This document shows positions 28,611-35,308 of a stretch of 35,308 nucleotides of DNA, piece by piece. How positions within the stretch are numbered: the first letter of the stretch is position 1; the number at the start of each line of letters is the position of its first letter. The notes beneath the pieces are model-generated. The model saw only the letters and a program-made list of their open reading frames with translations, did no database searches and had not been told where the DNA came from. The position numbers and the translations under genes were made by a program. The stretch comes from an uncultured Oscillibacter sp. (GTDB taxonomy: Bacteria; Bacillota; Clostridia; Oscillospirales; Oscillospiraceae). The stretch covers positions 1 to 35,308 of the forward strand of contig CAJTSM010000025.1 in the NCBI GenBank assembly GCA_910578935.1, in the 5' to 3' direction.

Positions 28611-30742
28611 ATGAAGGACAAAATTTTCGGCGTCTTGCAGCGGGTGGGCCGCTCGTTCATGCTGCCCATCGCCCTGCTGCCGGTAGCGGGCCTGCTGCTG
28701 GGCATTGGCAGCTCGTTCACCAACCAGACCATGCTGGAGGCTTACGGCCTCACCGGCGTCATCTACGAAGGCGGAATCGCCTACACGGTCTTGGACATTA
28801 TGAACCAATGCGGAAGCGCCGTGTTCAACAACCTGGCCCTGCTCTTCGCCATGGGCGTGGCCATCGGCATGGCAAAAAGGAGAAGGAGGTGGCGGCCCTC
28901 TCCGGCGCCATCGCCTATCTGGTGATGAACACCGCCATCTCCGCCATGATTACCGCCCGGGGCGGCGTGGAGGCCATGGCGGACAACACCACCACCTCCA
29001 CCCTGGGCATCACCACCCTGCAAATGGGCGTCTTCGGCGGCATCATCGTGGGCTTGGGCGTGGCGGCGCTCCACAACCGGTTCTATAAGATTCAGCTCCC
29101 CCAGGTGCTCTCCTTCTTCGGCGGCACCCGCTTTGTTCCCATCGTCTGCACCGCCGTCTTCGTGGTGGTGGGCATCGCCATGTTCTATGTCTGGCCCATC
29201 GTTCAGATGGGCATCGCGGCGCTGGGCGACCTGGTGATCCGGTCCGGCTACGCGGGCACCTGGATTTATGGGCTGCTGGAGCGGGCTCTGATTCCCTTCG
29301 GCCTGCACCATGTTTTCTATATGCCCTTCTGGCAGACCGCCGTGGGCGGCACGGCCATCGTGGACGGCGTGACCATCCAGGGAGCCCAGAACATCTTCTT
29401 TGCGGAGCTGGCTTCCAAGTCCACCCAGGTCTTCTCTGTGGAGGCCACCCGCTTTATGGCGGGCAAGTTCCCCCTGATGATCTTCGGCCTCCCCGGCGCG
29501 GCCCTGGCCATGTACCGGGCGGCCAAACCGGAAAAGCGGAAAGTGGCCGGAGGCCTGCTGATCTCCGCCGCCCTCACCGCCATGCTGACCGGCATCACGG
29601 AGCCTCTGGAGTTCACCTTCCTGTTCGTCGCCCCCCTCATGTACGCCGTCCACTGCGTCTATGCCGGCCTCTCCTATATGCTGATGCACATCTTCCAGGT
29701 GGGCGTGGGCATGACCTTCTCCGGCGGCGTCATTGACCTGACCCTCTTCGGCATTCTCCAGGGCAACACCAAAACCCACTGGATCTGGGTGGTTATTCTG
29801 GGCGCGGTGTATTTTGTGCTGTACTACTTCACCTTCTATTTCATGATTACCAAGATGGATCTCAAGACCCCGGGCCGGGAGGACGAAGGGGAGGAAACCA
29901 AACTCTTCACCCGCTCCGACTTTAAGGCCAAGACCGGCGTGGGCCCCGACGGCTCCGCCCCCTCCGTGTCCGACCCCGTGTCCGCCCTGATTCTCAAGGG
30001 TCTGGGCGGTAAGGGGAACCTCTCCGACGTGGACTGCTGCGCCACCCGCCTGCGGGTGACGGTCATCGACGCGGAGAAAGTTTCCGACGCCCTGCTGAAG
30101 CAGTCCGGCGCCTCCGGCGTCATCCACAAGGGCAACGGCGTCCAGGTGGTCTACGGGCCCCAGGTGGCCGTCATCAAGTCCAACCTGGTGGACTTCATGG
30201 AAACCCCTGAGGCGGACCGGCTGGACGCGGTGTCCGCCCCCGCCCCCGCTTCCGCCTCCCCGGCGAAGCCCGCCGCCTCTAAAAAGAAGGACGCGGTGCT
30301 GGCGGCCCACATGAACGGTACGGTGGTTCCCATGGCGGAGGTCCAGGACGAAGCCTTTTCCAACTGCATCCTGGGCGACGGCGTGGCGATTGAGCCCAGT
30401 GAGGGCAAACTCTACGCCCCGGCGGACGCCGAAGTCGACAACCTTTTTGACACCCACCACGCCATCGGCCTGGTGACGGAAGACGGGGTGGAGATTCTGC
30501 TCCACATCGGCATCAACACCGTGGAGCTGGGCGGCAAGCACTTTGAGGCCCATGTGGAAGCGGGCCAGACGGTGAAACAGGGCGACCTGCTGATCTCCTT
30601 CGACATAGAGGCCGTCAAAGCCGCGGGATATCTCTGCACCACGCCGATGATCGTCTGCAACACGGAGGACTATCAGAGCGTCACCCCCACCGCTGAAGGC
30701 GAAATCCAGGCGGGAGCCGGCCTGCTGGAGATCAAAGGATAA
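28611..30742 (+). pseudogene. ptsG: Glucose-family PTS transporter EIICBA, frameshifted
   Basis: Would import and phosphorylate glucose or a related hexose. Two frames make one protein of about 710 aa. The first (ATG 28611, AGGAGG upstream) reads EIIC MKDKIFGVLQRVGRSFMLPI to GVAIGMAK, then breaks and stops at 28925. The rest continues in the -1 frame from KKEKEVAALSGAIAYLVMN to the end. An A5 run (28874-28878) would need to be A6 to give GMAKKEKEV, so one A is missing. Beyond it the protein is intact: EIIC to about 390, EIIB with the phosphorylated Cys in SDVDCCATRLRV, and EIIA with VEILLHIGINTVELGG. A sequencing error, a real inactivation or a phase-variable tract are all possible. The locus suggests regulation by the adjacent antiterminator. 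Confidence 0.85.
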
Positions 30743-30759
30743 TCCCCATCCCCCAAACC

Positions 30760-30800
30760 AAACGCGCCGCGGGAATACATCCCGCGGCGCGTTTGATTTT
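30760..30800 (+). terminator. Rho-independent terminator after the PTS gene
   Basis: Perfect 14-bp arms AAACGCGCCGCGGG (30760-30773) and CCCGCGGCGCGTTT (30781-30794), then GATTTTT. Confidence 0.9.
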
Positions 30801-30850
30801 TGACAGCCTCTTGTCCCGGCCCGCATCCGCTGCCGGGCGTCAAACGGACG

Positions 30851-31174
30851 CTAGGCCTCCTGATAGAGCTCCAAAATCGCCCCGTCCTTCCAGACAAAGG
30901 CCAGCCGGTCGCCTTTGTCGTTGGCAGGCATGGGACCGCAGATCACGCTGTCGGCGCCGGCCACGTATTTCTCCAGATCGTCCACCTTGTAGGCCACGTG
31001 GGGATGACGGTGGATGTCCTCGGGGAAGGGGGTGCCCTCCTCGAATTTCAGGTACTCGATCTTGTAGTCGTAATCGTCCACATTGCTGACCCAGAATTTG
31101 GCTCCCTCGTTATAGGTCATGTTGGGCTTGCGGTTGGTGATGGGAATTCCGATGTGCATGTATTCGGCGGACAT
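30851..31174 (-). CDS. VOC-family (glyoxalase/bleomycin-resistance fold) protein
   Basis: A 107-aa single-domain protein: MHIGIPITNRKPNM at the first strand, HRHPHVAYKVDDLEKYVAGAD in the middle and AFVWKDGAILELYQEA at the end, the usual VOC metal-site pattern of His and Glu. It is the last gene of the dhaL-dhaK-lsrF operon, 11 nt after lsrF, with AGGAGG 7 nt before the ATG. VOC proteins include isomerases and epimerases of oxo-sugars and acids. Given the neighbours, an isomerase preparing the substrate for the LsrF-like enzyme is a reasonable guess, taking the place of LsrG, which is a different fold. Confidence 0.8.
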   Translation of the reverse strand: MSAEYMHIGIPITNRKPNMTYNEGAKFWVSNVDDYDYKIEYLKFEEGTPFPEDIHRHPHVAYKVDDLEKYVAGADSVICGPMPANDKGDRLAFVWKDGAILELYQEA

Positions 31175-31185
31175 GTCAGTACCTC

Positions 31186-32070
31186 CTATTTTTGATGTTT
31201 GACCTCTTGATAGACCTCGTAAGCCTGCCGGGGCGTATAGCCCTCGTGGACCACCTTGCCGATGGCCTGGGCCATGCCCGCCGGAGAATCGGACTGAAAG
31301 ATGTTCCGGCCCATATCCACCCCATGGGCCCCCTCCCGGATGGCCTTGTACGCCATTTCCAGAGCCTCAAGCTCCGGAAGCTTTTTGCCTCCGGCAATGA
31401 CGATGGGGACAGGGCAGGCGGCGGCCACCCGTTCGAAACCCTCGCAGTAGTAGCTCTTGACAATATTAGCCCCGTTTTCCGCCAATACCCGCGTGGCCAG
31501 CAGGAAGAACTTCTCCGTCCGCTCCATCTCCTTGCCCACGGCCACAACGCCCAGTGTCGGGACCCCGTATCGGGCCCCGGCGTCGGCGGTCCGGCAGAGA
31601 AGCTCCAGGGACCGGCTCTCGCCGGGGGAGCCGATGAAGGTCTGTACCGCCACACAGTCGGCGTTCATTCGCAGGGCATTTTCCATATCGCTGGCGAAGC
31701 CGCCGCCGCCCGACATGTCGTCGTGCAGGACTGTAGAGTCATAAGTCACACGAAGGCACCGCCCCACCCGAGCGGCGGGGGAAATGCAGGAATGGAAAAT
31801 ACCCCGGGTGCCCATCAGCACGTTGACATAGGGAATCAGGGGCGGAATCACCAAGTCGATCCGCTCCAGCCCGGCGGTGGGCCCCATAATGTAACCGTGG
31901 TCAAAGGCCAGCATGACGGTGTTCCCCGACTTGGGGTCGAACATCCGGGCCAGACGGGTCTTCATGCCCCAGCCGCAGTGGGCCGCACCCTTCACATAAA
32001 ACCCCTCCTGAGCGGCGGGAACATCCAGGTGATAGTCATGGGCGGCTTTGTTTCCAATGTTGTCCGCCAT
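31186..32070 (-). CDS. LsrF-like aldolase/thiolase (DeoC/FbaB/LsrF superfamily)
   Basis: LsrF of E. coli cleaves 3-hydroxy-5-phosphonooxypentane-2,4-dione with CoA to dihydroxyacetone phosphate and acetyl-CoA, the last step of AI-2 breakdown. The 294-aa protein matches it strongly in my recollection: GWGMKTRLARMFDPKSGNTVMLAFDHGY, GPTAGLERID, MGTRGI, and IVKSYYCEGFERVAAACPVPIVIAGGKKLP, where K205 is the expected Schiff-base lysine, then GVDMGRNIFQSD. AAGGAG is 6 nt before the ATG, 3 nt after dhaK ends. A sugar-phosphate aldolase acting on another substrate remains possible because no lsr transporter or LsrK is beside it. Confidence 0.87.
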   Translation of the reverse strand: MADNIGNKAAHDYHLDVPAAQEGFYVKGAAHCGWGMKTRLARMFDPKSGNTVMLAFDHGYIMGPTAGLERIDLVIPPLIPYVNVLMGTRGIFHSCISPAARVGRCLRVTYDSTVLHDDMSGGGGFASDMENALRMNADCVAVQTFIGSPGESRSLELLCRTADAGARYGVPTLGVVAVGKEMERTEKFFLLATRVLAENGANIVKSYYCEGFERVAAACPVPIVIAGGKKLPELEALEMAYKAIREGAHGVDMGRNIFQSDSPAGMAQAIGKVVHEGYTPRQAYEVYQEVKHQK

Positions 32071-32073
32071 GCC

Positions 32074-33072
32074 TTACTCCTTGCTGTAGGCCGGGGTATG
32101 ACAGGGGGTGTTCCAGAGGCGGATAAACTCCTCATCCCACTTGGCGATGTTCATTTGGAAGCCCGCGGCCTCCTGAACGGTGAGAATCTCCCCCACCATA
32201 CTGGCCACAACTTCCACATCCATGGCCTTCAGGAACTCCACGGTGTCCTTGAACAGCACCAGCAGCTCCATCATCGTGGTGGCCCCGCAGCCATTAATCA
32301 TGACAAACGCTTTGTCGCCCGCCTTCAGCCCCAGGTTTTTGCACAAAGCCTGGGCCACAGCGGCAACCGTTTCCTTGGAGCTCATCATGGGCACCCGGAC
32401 GCCGCCGCCCTCTCCGTGCTGGCCCGCGCCGATTTCCATCAGGTCCGTCTCCCCCAGGTCGCCGAAGGACATGCCGTTCTGGGGATGGGTGGCGTCGGTG
32501 GATTTCACGGTGACGGAGGCCATGCTGTCCGCGTAGCGCTGGGCAATGTCCGCCACCTCGTCCAGGCCCCTGCCCTCCCGGGCCGCGGCGGCGGCGATGT
32601 GGTACAACGCCACGGCTCCGGCCAGGCCCCGCTTGTTGTCCTCGCCGTTGGGGTCATACCGAATCTCCTCCCCGGTAACCACCTGCCGGACGTTCAATCC
32701 TGCTTTTTTCGCCAGCTTCATGGCCTGCTTGCCCGCCAGCTGGTCCCCGGCGTAGTTCAATGTCAGCAGCAGCACGCCGTGGCCCTTGTCCGCCATCTTC
32801 ATAGCGTCGAAGACCAGCTGTCCGTTCGGGGCGGCGAAGATGTCGCCCACGGCCTGGATATCCAGCATACCCTTGCCGACAAAGCCCGCCTGGGCGGGCT
32901 CATGGCCGGACCCGCCATAAGTAACGATGGTGACCCGGTCGGCGTTTGCCAAGTCCTTGCTGATCACCAGATGTCCGTCCACGTCCAGAATTCCGGGATA
33001 GGCCAGGCCCAAACCGGTGAGCTCTTCGTCGGTGATGGTTTCCGGTGCGTTGATAAACTTTTTCATCTTCAT
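32074..33072 (-). CDS. dhaK: Dihydroxyacetone kinase-like subunit DhaK
   Basis: The substrate-binding subunit of a two-part kinase. The 332-aa protein shows YGGSGHEPAQAGFVGKGMLDIQAVGDIF, LNYAGD and IGAGQHGEGG. The covalent substrate His (H219), H57 and D110 correspond to H218, H56 and D109 of E. coli DhaK. The loop after H219 is GEGG rather than the usual GEPG, and the N-terminus is that of a divergent DhaK group, so the sugar may not be dihydroxyacetone. The start at 33072 (second of three close ATGs) has GGAGG at 7 nt. It pairs with dhaL just upstream; no dhaM is in the window. Confidence 0.88.
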   Translation of the reverse strand: MKMKKFINAPETITDEELTGLGLAYPGILDVDGHLVISKDLANADRVTIVTYGGSGHEPAQAGFVGKGMLDIQAVGDIFAAPNGQLVFDAMKMADKGHGVLLLTLNYAGDQLAGKQAMKLAKKAGLNVRQVVTGEEIRYDPNGEDNKRGLAGAVALYHIAAAAAREGRGLDEVADIAQRYADSMASVTVKSTDATHPQNGMSFGDLGETDLMEIGAGQHGEGGGVRVPMMSSKETVAAVAQALCKNLGLKAGDKAFVMINGCGATTMMELLVLFKDTVEFLKAMDVEVVASMVGEILTVQEAAGFQMNIAKWDEEFIRLWNTPCHTPAYSKE

Positions 33073-33105
33073 ATTCATACCTCCTCAAAGTTGTTGACAT
33101 TGTAG

Positions 33106-33714
33106 TCAGGGCCGCGCCAGTCCCTGGAAAAAATAGGCCATGGACATGGCTCCGGCATCCGGGGTTCCGATGGTTTTCTCCCCGTAGCTCTTGGCCCGTC
33201 CAAATTTGGATGCAAATCCCCGCGTGGCCAGAGCCCCCTCCATCGCGGCCCGGGCGGCGGCGGCAAAGAGTTCGGTTTCATCGCCCCCCTCATAAGCGGC
33301 AATGGCCTCACTGGCGGGAATCAAAGCGTCCATCATAGTCTTGTCTCCCACCTTTGCCCCAGACATATCGTTCAGTTCCTCCAAAGCCCGGGCAAAGAGG
33401 GCCTGGAGCTCCGGGAGCTTCACTTCTCCGCCTTCCGGGGCAGCCTCCTGCATTCCATCCAGCCAGGTGTTCCACAGGGGCACGGCGCTGCCGCCGTTGA
33501 GGGTCATGACCGCTGCGGCCGCAGCGTCCAGCATGGATTGGACGCCGCCCTCCGCCTGATCCACCGCGGTGGAAATGGCCCCGGCGATCTTAGCCATGGT
33601 GATGCCGTGGTCCGCGTCGCCAAAACGGGAATCGATCTCCGTCAGTTCCGCCTCCGCTGCCATAACCGATGCGCAGGCGTTTTTCAGCCGTGCGGCAAAT
33701 GCGTCCTTTGTCAT
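33106..33714 (-). CDS. dhaL: Dihydroxyacetone kinase-like subunit DhaL
   Basis: The nucleotide-binding subunit, 202 aa. It has the Mg-binding Asp trio in EIDSRFGDADHGITM (D28, D33, D35, against D30, D35, D37 in E. coli), VGDKTMMDALIPA, and a late GRAKSYGEKTIGTPDAGA, where DAGA replaces the common DPGA. The ATG at 33714 has GGAGG 6 nt upstream; the frame extends a little further without a ribosome site. First gene of the operon, read from the promoter at 33755-33783. Separately encoded DhaK and DhaL normally need the PTS protein DhaM as phosphate donor, which must be elsewhere if so. Confidence 0.88.
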   Translation of the reverse strand: MTKDAFAARLKNACASVMAAEAELTEIDSRFGDADHGITMAKIAGAISTAVDQAEGGVQSMLDAAAAAVMTLNGGSAVPLWNTWLDGMQEAAPEGGEVKLPELQALFARALEELNDMSGAKVGDKTMMDALIPASEAIAAYEGGDETELFAAAARAAMEGALATRGFASKFGRAKSYGEKTIGTPDAGAMSMAYFFQGLARP

Positions 33715-33738
33715 GATAAGCCTCCTCCTCAATAAATA

Positions 33739-33774
33739 GTTACATTTGTTAAAAATAATATCACATCATGTAAC
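33739..33774. promoter_or_regulatory. Candidate operator of the dhaL operon
   Basis: Inverted half-sites GTTACAT (33739-33745) and ATGTAAC (33768-33774), separated by 22 bp. One lies in the promoter spacer and the other just after the start point, bracketing the -10. The second half-site is also part of the small palindrome ATGTTACAT on the minus strand. The likely binder is the SorC-type regulator encoded just upstream. Confidence 0.5.
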
Positions 33775-33783
33775 ATAAGTCAA
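33755..33783 (-). promoter_or_regulatory. Sigma-A promoter of the dhaL-dhaK-lsrF-VOC operon
   Basis: Minus strand TTGACT (33783-33778), 17-bp spacer, TATTAT (33760-33755), in an A/T-rich island unlike the GC-rich genes around it; about 40 bp before dhaL. Confidence 0.85.
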
Positions 33784-33843
33784 TCTATATTTCAAATCCC
33801 ACTAAATTTTACAGATATGTGCCCGCAAAATTATATAAAGCAA

Positions 33844-33880
33844 CAAAAACCACCTCTCCTTTTGACTGGAGAGGTGGTTT
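33844..33880 (-). terminator. Rho-independent terminator after the SorC-type regulator
   Basis: Minus strand AAACCACCTCTCC (33880-33868) pairs with GGAGAGGTGGTTT (33859-33847), then T-rich TTG TTG. It separates the regulator from the operon. Confidence 0.85.
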
Positions 33881-33890
33881 CTTAAAGTCT

Positions 33891-34838
33891 TCAACTCCGC
33901 AGAAGATTCCCATCCAATGATTCCTGAACCAGCTCCTGGCGGGCTACAACGTGGGTCAGAAACCCGGATTTAAGGGCCCCGCCCAAGGCTCTGGCACTGG
34001 TATTCGCGGAGCAGACCCCAATAATATTGGGACAGCGTTTTAAAAGGTCAATGGGAATTTGAATGGCAAAGTCCTGATCCGACTGAATTACCGTGCCCTC
34101 CTCGTTAAAGTAGTAGATTAGCATCCGCCCACAGGCACGCTGCCGCTGAAGCAAGCCGCCATACCGGACCAGGGAGGCAAAATCAGGACTGGAGGGATAA
34201 TCCCCAATATTCACCAGTGCCGTGTCCATCTCTTCCCACCTCTGATAGATTTGGCGGTAAACCTCGGTGGAACATAGGACCCGCATCTCCTCCACACTCT
34301 CCGGCAGAGCCGGCAGATAGAGAAAATGGGGCACGGCCCCCATCTGCTGCGCCATCAGCCGCACGTTTTCGTTGGATTGGTAATTCCGAGCGGGAATACT
34401 GGCATTGCCTACCAAAGGACAGATATCGGTTATTGTGCTGTCAGGTTGGGGATTTCCCTCCAGCCAAGTCACAAGCTGGCCAATCAGATGCCCCCATCCC
34501 ACTCCCAGGCGGCGCGTGTCCAGCTGCCGCAGCAGCTCAACTGCCCCCTGGGAAAGCAGCTGGTTTGTTGAATCATTGTCCGCCCCGTCCTCCACCAAAA
34601 ATCCTCCCCGGACCAACCCGGCCTGCCGCAGATGATCCAGCAGCCCCGCCGCCCTAGCACCCGGCTCATGGACCGTAATTTCCACAATTCCCAATTCCTT
34701 GGCTTCAGACAGCATTCGGCTGATCAGCGGACGGGAAACTCCCATTTCTTTTGCAATATCGCTTTGCCTCTGACCATCCAGATAATACCGTCTGGCCACG
34801 CAGGCCAGCCTCTTACGTTTTTCTAAGTTCTCTTCCAC
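33891..34838 (-). CDS. SorC/LsrR-family sugar-binding transcriptional regulator
   Basis: A 315-aa DNA-binding protein. Residues about 10-50 hold a helix-turn-helix (RYYLDGQRQSDIAKEMGVSRPLISRMLSEAKELGIVEI); the rest is the SorC sugar-phosphate-binding domain with LGVGWGHLIGQLV and GVCSANTSARALGGALKSG near the end. LsrR, the AI-2-phosphate-controlled repressor, belongs to this family, as do regulators of sorbitol and deoxyribose use. Start: GTG at 34838 with GGGGGA 7 nt upstream, preferred to the TTG at 34859. It lies directly upstream of, and in line with, the dhaL operon and is the likely local repressor; its ligand is probably a phosphorylated intermediate. Confidence 0.88.
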   Translation of the reverse strand: MEENLEKRKRLACVARRYYLDGQRQSDIAKEMGVSRPLISRMLSEAKELGIVEITVHEPGARAAGLLDHLRQAGLVRGGFLVEDGADNDSTNQLLSQGAVELLRQLDTRRLGVGWGHLIGQLVTWLEGNPQPDSTITDICPLVGNASIPARNYQSNENVRLMAQQMGAVPHFLYLPALPESVEEMRVLCSTEVYRQIYQRWEEMDTALVNIGDYPSSPDFASLVRYGGLLQRQRACGRMLIYYFNEEGTVIQSDQDFAIQIPIDLLKRCPNIIGVCSANTSARALGGALKSGFLTHVVARQELVQESLDGNLLRS

Positions 34839-34932
34839 AAAGCCGTCCCCCGCCTTCAAGCCGTATTAAGTCCTGTTCACACAAACCAAAACATACGCCA
34901 TTCCGGCAAATTGTGCCGACTGCCGCGATAAA

Positions 34933-34961
34933 ATTATGGACATACCTCCGTATCCCTGCAA
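34933..34961 (-). promoter_or_regulatory. Candidate promoter for the SorC-type regulator
   Basis: Minus strand TTGCAG (34961-34956), 17-bp spacer, CATAAT (34938-34933), about 95 bp before the GTG. An inverted repeat AAATGTT/AACATTT (34960-34966, 34983-34989) overlaps the -35 and could be an operator. The rest of 34862-35116 is A/T-rich with no gene seen. Confidence 0.45.
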
Positions 34962-35116
34962 ATGTTTGCCTTACGTCCAGCTAACATTTACCCGCAGATC
35001 CGCCCTAGCTGAGCAATAAACAATCCTATCGTTCTTCCGTCCTTCTGAAGCTCTTATTCGTTTGAGGAAATTCTTACGGCTCAGCATCTTTCACCGGCCT
35101 TTAAAATAGCTTCATA

Positions 35117-35151
35117 ACAAAAAAGAACTGAAAGCAAAGACTTTCAGTTCT
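35117..35151 (-). terminator. Terminator of the tRNA cluster
   Basis: Minus strand AGAACTGAAAG (35151-35141) pairs with CTTTCAGTTCT (35134-35124), followed by six T. It lies 8 nt after the tRNA-Thr 3' end. Confidence 0.9.
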
Positions 35152-35158
35152 AAAAAAT

Positions 35159-35234
<76 letters not shown>

Positions 35235-35239
35235 AAATA

Positions 35240-35308
35240 TGGCGACCCGGAACGGGCTCGAACCGTCGACCTCTAGCGTGACAGGCTAGCGTTCTAACCA
35301 ACTGAACT
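35240..35308 (-). tRNA. tRNA-Asp (anticodon GTC), 5' end outside window
   Basis: 69 nt visible, ending in encoded CCA. Anticodon stem CTAGC/GCTAG with loop CTGTCAC (anticodon GTC), T arm GGTTCGAGCCC, D arm TTCAGTTGGTTAGAA. It lies 5 nt upstream of tRNA-Thr, so both are one transcript. Confidence 0.95.

Noticed and set aside
28866..28892. Programmed ribosomal frameshift in the PTS gene
   Set aside because: The site lacks a standard slippery heptamer (0-frame AAA AGG would place an Arg tRNA on AAG), no upstream stimulatory Shine-Dalgarno or downstream pseudoknot is clear, and EIICBA genes are not known to use frameshifting. An indel is simpler.
28781..30826. 681-aa minus-strand open frame opposite the PTS gene
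   Set aside because: Low-complexity His/Gly/Arg-rich translation, no ribosome site or domain; a shadow of the GC-rich coding strand.
31192..33105. 637-aa plus-strand open frame opposite dhaK and lsrF
   Set aside because: Antisense shadow with His/Gln/Gly-rich composition; the minus-strand genes are unmistakable.

Overview
The window is about 35 kb of high-GC bacterial chromosome. Low-GC-Firmicute gene types occur in a GC-rich background: clean AGGAGG ribosome sites, sigma-A promoters with 17-bp spacers, rubrerythrin, a CarD-family regulator, SLH domains, TPP riboswitches and a BglG-type antiterminator. Together these suggest an anaerobic gut Clostridia member, most likely Oscillospiraceae-like (Flavonifractor/Lawsonibacter/Oscillibacter type). 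That placement is inference from gene style, not a database match.

Layout. 1-5.7 kb (+): 3' part of metG, rubrerythrin, a GNAT acetyltransferase, an orphan Imm22-like protein, and an ECF sigma factor overlapping its DUF4179 membrane partner. 5.8-12.1 kb: a ComEC-like metallo-beta-lactamase protein (-), then a thiamine salvage locus. Here thiE, thiD and cytX (-) diverge from thiW and thiM (+), each arm having its own sigma-A promoter, TPP riboswitch and terminator. No thiC or thiG is present: HMP enters by CytX and is phosphorylated by ThiD, thiazole enters by ThiW and is phosphorylated by ThiM, and ThiE joins them. 12.2-19.3 kb: a ZIP metal transporter (+) and a five-gene oligopeptide-type ABC operon (-) ending in a DUF3810 putative membrane metalloprotease. 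19.5-27.3 kb: AI-2E-family permease (-), lipid kinase and Nudix hydrolase (+), CarD-like regulator (-), a 74-aa small protein (+), an SLH-anchored serine hydrolase (-) and an MFS transporter (+).

27.4-30.8 kb (+) is a bgl/ptsG-type sugar locus. A LicT/BglG antiterminator gene, apparently starting at CTG, lies between two RAT-plus-terminator attenuators. It is followed by a glucose-family EIICBA gene that carries a one-base frameshift in an A-run. 30.8-34.9 kb (-) is a compact catabolic operon: a SorC/LsrR-family regulator, then dhaL, dhaK, an lsrF-like thiolase/aldolase and a VOC protein. It resembles AI-2-phosphate breakdown with the kinase and isomerase replaced by other families, and is the best candidate for an undescribed pathway. 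The window ends in a tRNA-Asp/tRNA-Thr cluster (-).

Between the genes lies a set of short non-autonomous palindromic elements. Two related families of about 150-160 bp have GARYCTR-like ends, two of whose copies are flanked by TAA. A distinct 147-bp element with 11-bp inverted repeats has inserted into one of these copies, leaving an 8-bp target duplication. A further 235-nt multi-hairpin element of unknown nature lies between the thiW riboswitch and thiW, flanked by 13-bp direct repeats that carry the ribosome-binding site.
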